Assembly: GCA_002307135.1 (NCBI GenBank)
Contig: DBTQ01000002.1
Coordinates: 3,055-67,054, forward strand
Reading direction: 5' to 3'
Length of the DNA stretch: 64,000 nt
Origin: Bacteroidetes bacterium UBA1312
Lineage (GTDB): Bacteria > Bacteroidota > Bacteroidia > Chitinophagales > Chitinophagaceae
Shown here: one piece after another, positions 62,231 through 64,000 of the stretch
Layout: each line of letters starts with the position of its first letter
How positions within the stretch are numbered: position 1 is the stretch's first letter
Program-made: the position numbers and the translations under genes
The notes under the pieces: generated by a model
What the model was told of the DNA's origin: nothing
What the model saw: only the letters and a program-made list of their open reading frames with translations
Database searches by the model: none

Positions 62231-63217
62231 ATGGAAGAATTAATTGTCGGATTTACAAAACAATTGCAAGAATCATTAGAAATACTGCAAAATTACTCAT
62301 TCGTTGCTGCCAAAGATAAAAAATTCAACAATGTGATACTTACTGGACTTGGAGGTAGTGGTATTGCCGGATCTATTGTTCAGAACTATGTATTCGACAA
62401 GTTAAAAATACCGTTCATTGTTAATAAAGATTATTTTCTACCCTCTTTTATTGACGAAAATACACTCCTTATTGTATCCTCTTATTCCGGAAATACAGAA
62501 GAAACAGTTGCGGCTCTACAAAAAGGACTAAAGTTAAATGCAACTATAATTTGTATTACATCCGGCGGGAAAATTGCTGAGATTGCAAAAAAGAAGAAAA
62601 TTGATTGCGTATTGTTACCCTCTGGCATGCCTCCAAGAGCTTGTATTGGCTACTCAATGCTGCAAGTGGTCAATACATTGGTTCATTTTGGCTTACTAAA
62701 AAATAATTTACAGAAAGATACTAAATCCTCAATCGCTCTTTTAGAATCAGAGGCAAAAGATATTCGAAAAAAAGCAAAGAGTATCGCGGCAAAATTAAAT
62801 GGCAAATTACCTATTATTTATTCTTCAGCTGACTATGAAGGTATGGCCGTACGTTTCCGCCAACAGCTTAATGAAAATAGTAAAATATTGACATGGCATA
62901 ATGCAATTCCGGAAATGAACCATAATGAATTGGTAGGATGGAAAGACAAAGACCCCAATAAGGTAGTCGTTATTTTACGCAATGAGGATGATTATGAACG
63001 CGTACAAATGCGCATGGAAATCAACAAAAAGATATTCAAACAATATACTCCTCATCTGATTGAAATCTATTCAAAAGGGAAAAGCTATCTCGAAAAAATA
63101 TTTTACTTCATTCATTTAACAGACTTTATATCAATAGAACTGGCAAAGCTTCGTAATGTTGACGCTACAGAAGTTAAGGTAATCGACTTTTTGAAAGGAT
63201 CTCTAGCCAAAGCTTAA
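62231..63217 (+). CDS. Bifunctional phosphoglucose/phosphomannose isomerase
   Basis: 328 aa. An N-terminal SIS domain (VILTGLGGSGIAGSIV, LIVSSYSGNTEETVAALQKG, ICITSGGKIAEIAKKK) and a second SIS half (IYSSADYEGMAVRFRQQLNENSK, ILTWHNAIPEMNHNELVGW with the catalytic Glu/His pair) match the archaeal-type dual-specificity PGI/PMI. It interconverts glucose-6-P, fructose-6-P and mannose-6-P, feeding polysaccharide precursors. Only 13 bases separate it from yraN, so the two promoters must overlap the coding starts. Confidence 0.9.
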   Translation: MEELIVGFTKQLQESLEILQNYSFVAAKDKKFNNVILTGLGGSGIAGSIVQNYVFDKLKIPFIVNKDYFLPSFIDENTLLIVSSYSGNTEETVAALQKGLKLNATIICITSGGKIAEIAKKKKIDCVLLPSGMPPRACIGYSMLQVVNTLVHFGLLKNNLQKDTKSSIALLESEAKDIRKKAKSIAAKLNGKLPIIYSSADYEGMAVRFRQQLNENSKILTWHNAIPEMNHNELVGWKDKDPNKVVVILRNEDDYERVQMRMEINKKIFKQYTPHLIEIYSKGKSYLEKIFYFIHLTDFISIELAKLRNVDATEVKVIDFLKGSLAKA

Positions 63218-63236
63218 TGTAATGGATAGAGCATTT

Positions 63237-63279
63237 AATAAAAAGCGGCATAAAATTTAATTTCATGCCGCTTTTTATT
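63237..63279. terminator. Bidirectional terminator between the isomerase and kdsC
   Basis: A 15-bp stem (AATAAAAAGCGGCAT and its complement) with a 13-base loop and A/T-rich ends lies between convergent genes. Confidence 0.88.
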
Positions 63280-63301
63280 AGAATAAATTGATTGATTATA
63301 C

Positions 63302-63808
63302 CTACTCCGGCAGATCCCAATCGCCATTAAGTTTCAGTACTTTTTCTATAACGTCACGGACACATCCTGCCCCACCTTTGAATGGCGAAATATATTTAGA
63401 TACAGATTTTATTTCAGCAACAGCATCATTGGGACAAGTTGGCAAACCACAAAGCTGCATTACAGCATAGTCGGGAATATCATCTCCCATATAAAGCGTT
63501 TCAGCCGGATTGACATTATACTGAGCAAATAATTCTTGCAGTAAAATCTTCTTATCAGGTACTGCTACATGCGCTTCCTTGACACCCAATTTTTTAAGCC
63601 TAATCGCCGGAGCCGTTTGTTTCCCACCGCTTATTACCCACACATGGTATCCTTTCTTTACAGCGAGTTCCGTTGCATATCCGTCACGGATGTTCATTTG
63701 ACGAAGCAAATCGCCCGTATCAGTGACTAACAAAGAACCATCAGTCATTACGCCATCAATATCAAAAACAAAAGTTGTTATTGGTGTAAAAAGTTCAAGT
63801 ATATTCAT
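63302..63808 (-). CDS. kdsC: 3-deoxy-D-manno-octulosonate 8-phosphate phosphatase
   Basis: 168 aa, HAD superfamily. Catalytic DxD as FVFDIDGVMTDGSLL (D16, D18), motif II IRDGYATELAVKKGYHVWVISGGK, Lys/motif III region, and MGDDIPDYAVMQLCGLPTCPNDA (acidic motif IV). It releases phosphate from KDO-8-P in lipopolysaccharide core synthesis. The small capless form fits KdsC. Its ATG overlaps the stop of the upstream iscX-like gene (TAATG). Confidence 0.95.
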   Translation of the reverse strand: MNILELFTPITTFVFDIDGVMTDGSLLVTDTGDLLRQMNIRDGYATELAVKKGYHVWVISGGKQTAPAIRLKKLGVKEAHVAVPDKKILLQELFAQYNVNPAETLYMGDDIPDYAVMQLCGLPTCPNDAVAEIKSVSKYISPFKGGAGCVRDVIEKVLKLNGDWDLPE

Positions 63809-63999
63809 TATTTCTGATTATCGCGCCATTCATAAACCCAACTACTTTGAATCATTTCCAGGTGTCCTTCGTTACAGTCTTCTCGCTTGCCTTCAAAGTG
63901 CGGAAGCTCCAATACCCATTCAATTAATTCAGTAAATCTTAATCGGTAAATTTTACTTTCTCCAAAGTCGTCTCCGAATTTTTCATATAATTTAAGCGC
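63808..63999 (-). CDS. iscX: IscX-like protein, 5' end outside the window
   Basis: The last 63 codons are visible. LKLYEKFGDDFGE, then RFTELIEWVLELPHFEGKRED and LEMIQSSWVYEWRDNQK, line up with E. coli IscX (66 aa; RFTDMHQWICDLEDF ... ILEAILLVWLDEA), so only the first few residues are missing. IscX binds the cysteine desulfurase IscS and modulates iron-sulfur cluster assembly. The stop overlaps the kdsC start as TAATG, showing tight coupling to an LPS gene, an unusual partnership. No other isc gene is visible. Confidence 0.75.
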   Translation of the reverse strand, partial: ALKLYEKFGDDFGESKIYRLRFTELIEWVLELPHFEGKREDCNEGHLEMIQSSWVYEWRDNQK

Positions 64000-64000
64000 T

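Overview
The window is a chromosomal segment of a Bacteroidota bacterium, probably of the Chitinophagia/Sphingobacteriia side. The evidence is low G+C content, secreted proteins ending in type IX secretion (T9SS) sorting domains, several promoters with the phylum-specific -7 element TAnnTTTG, a type-2 isoleucyl-tRNA synthetase, E1 alpha/beta fusion dehydrogenases and many genes typical of the phylum. No rRNA, complete tRNA, CRISPR array, transposase or integrase was found.

Layout. 1-2.0 kb: an RCC1-repeat T9SS cargo protein and a small unknown gene. 2.0-9.3 kb: part of an integrated mobile element. It holds a leftward replication operon (small HTH protein, two small unknowns, a stand-alone DnaA domain IV-like protein, a possible small lipoprotein, a DUF4406 protein, a DnaG-like primase, a coiled-coil protein and a large P-loop ATPase), a divergent rightward gene, an iteron-like array beyond the operon end, a structured inverted-repeat segment, and a 3' tRNA fragment at the right that looks like an attachment site. 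9.7-17.4 kb: a two-component system followed by a tripartite CzcCBA-type heavy-metal efflux operon, with an array of 11-bp direct repeats in front of the efflux genes. 17.5-28 kb: housekeeping genes (HtrA protease, IleS, a DksA-like protein with a histone H1-like tail, RelA/SpoT, a nucleoid-associated protein). 28-33.4 kb: a surface-polysaccharide cluster (WecA-like, WecB, heparinase-like, O-antigen-ligase-like).

33.4-45.4 kb: envelope and general genes (glucosaminidase, PlsY, a methyltransferase, glycosyltransferases, DEAD-box helicase, rhodanese, a YXWGXW protein, an SBBP-repeat T9SS protein, a flavin reductase, a PorE-like TPR/PD40/OmpA protein, RsmG, a TPR protein). 45.5-52.6 kb: a conserved acidic protein, a large MscS channel, two secreted unknowns and a tandem triplet of paralogous secreted/membrane proteins. 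In front of the triplet sits a LytTR-type operator joined to a near-perfect Bacteroidota promoter. 52.7-57.4 kb: two divergent, fused E1alpha/E1beta 2-oxoacid dehydrogenases. 57.5-59.4 kb: an AT-rich pair (DUF3892 and a P-loop ATPase) that looks acquired. 59.6-64 kb: M3 peptidase, YraN, phosphoglucose/phosphomannose isomerase, KdsC and the 5'-truncated end of an IscX-like gene running off the window.

The least explained parts are the replication module with its non-coding DNA (2.1-9.3 kb) and the LytTR-controlled paralog triplet (50.5-52.5 kb). All functional calls come from reading motifs and family resemblance by eye. No database search was run.
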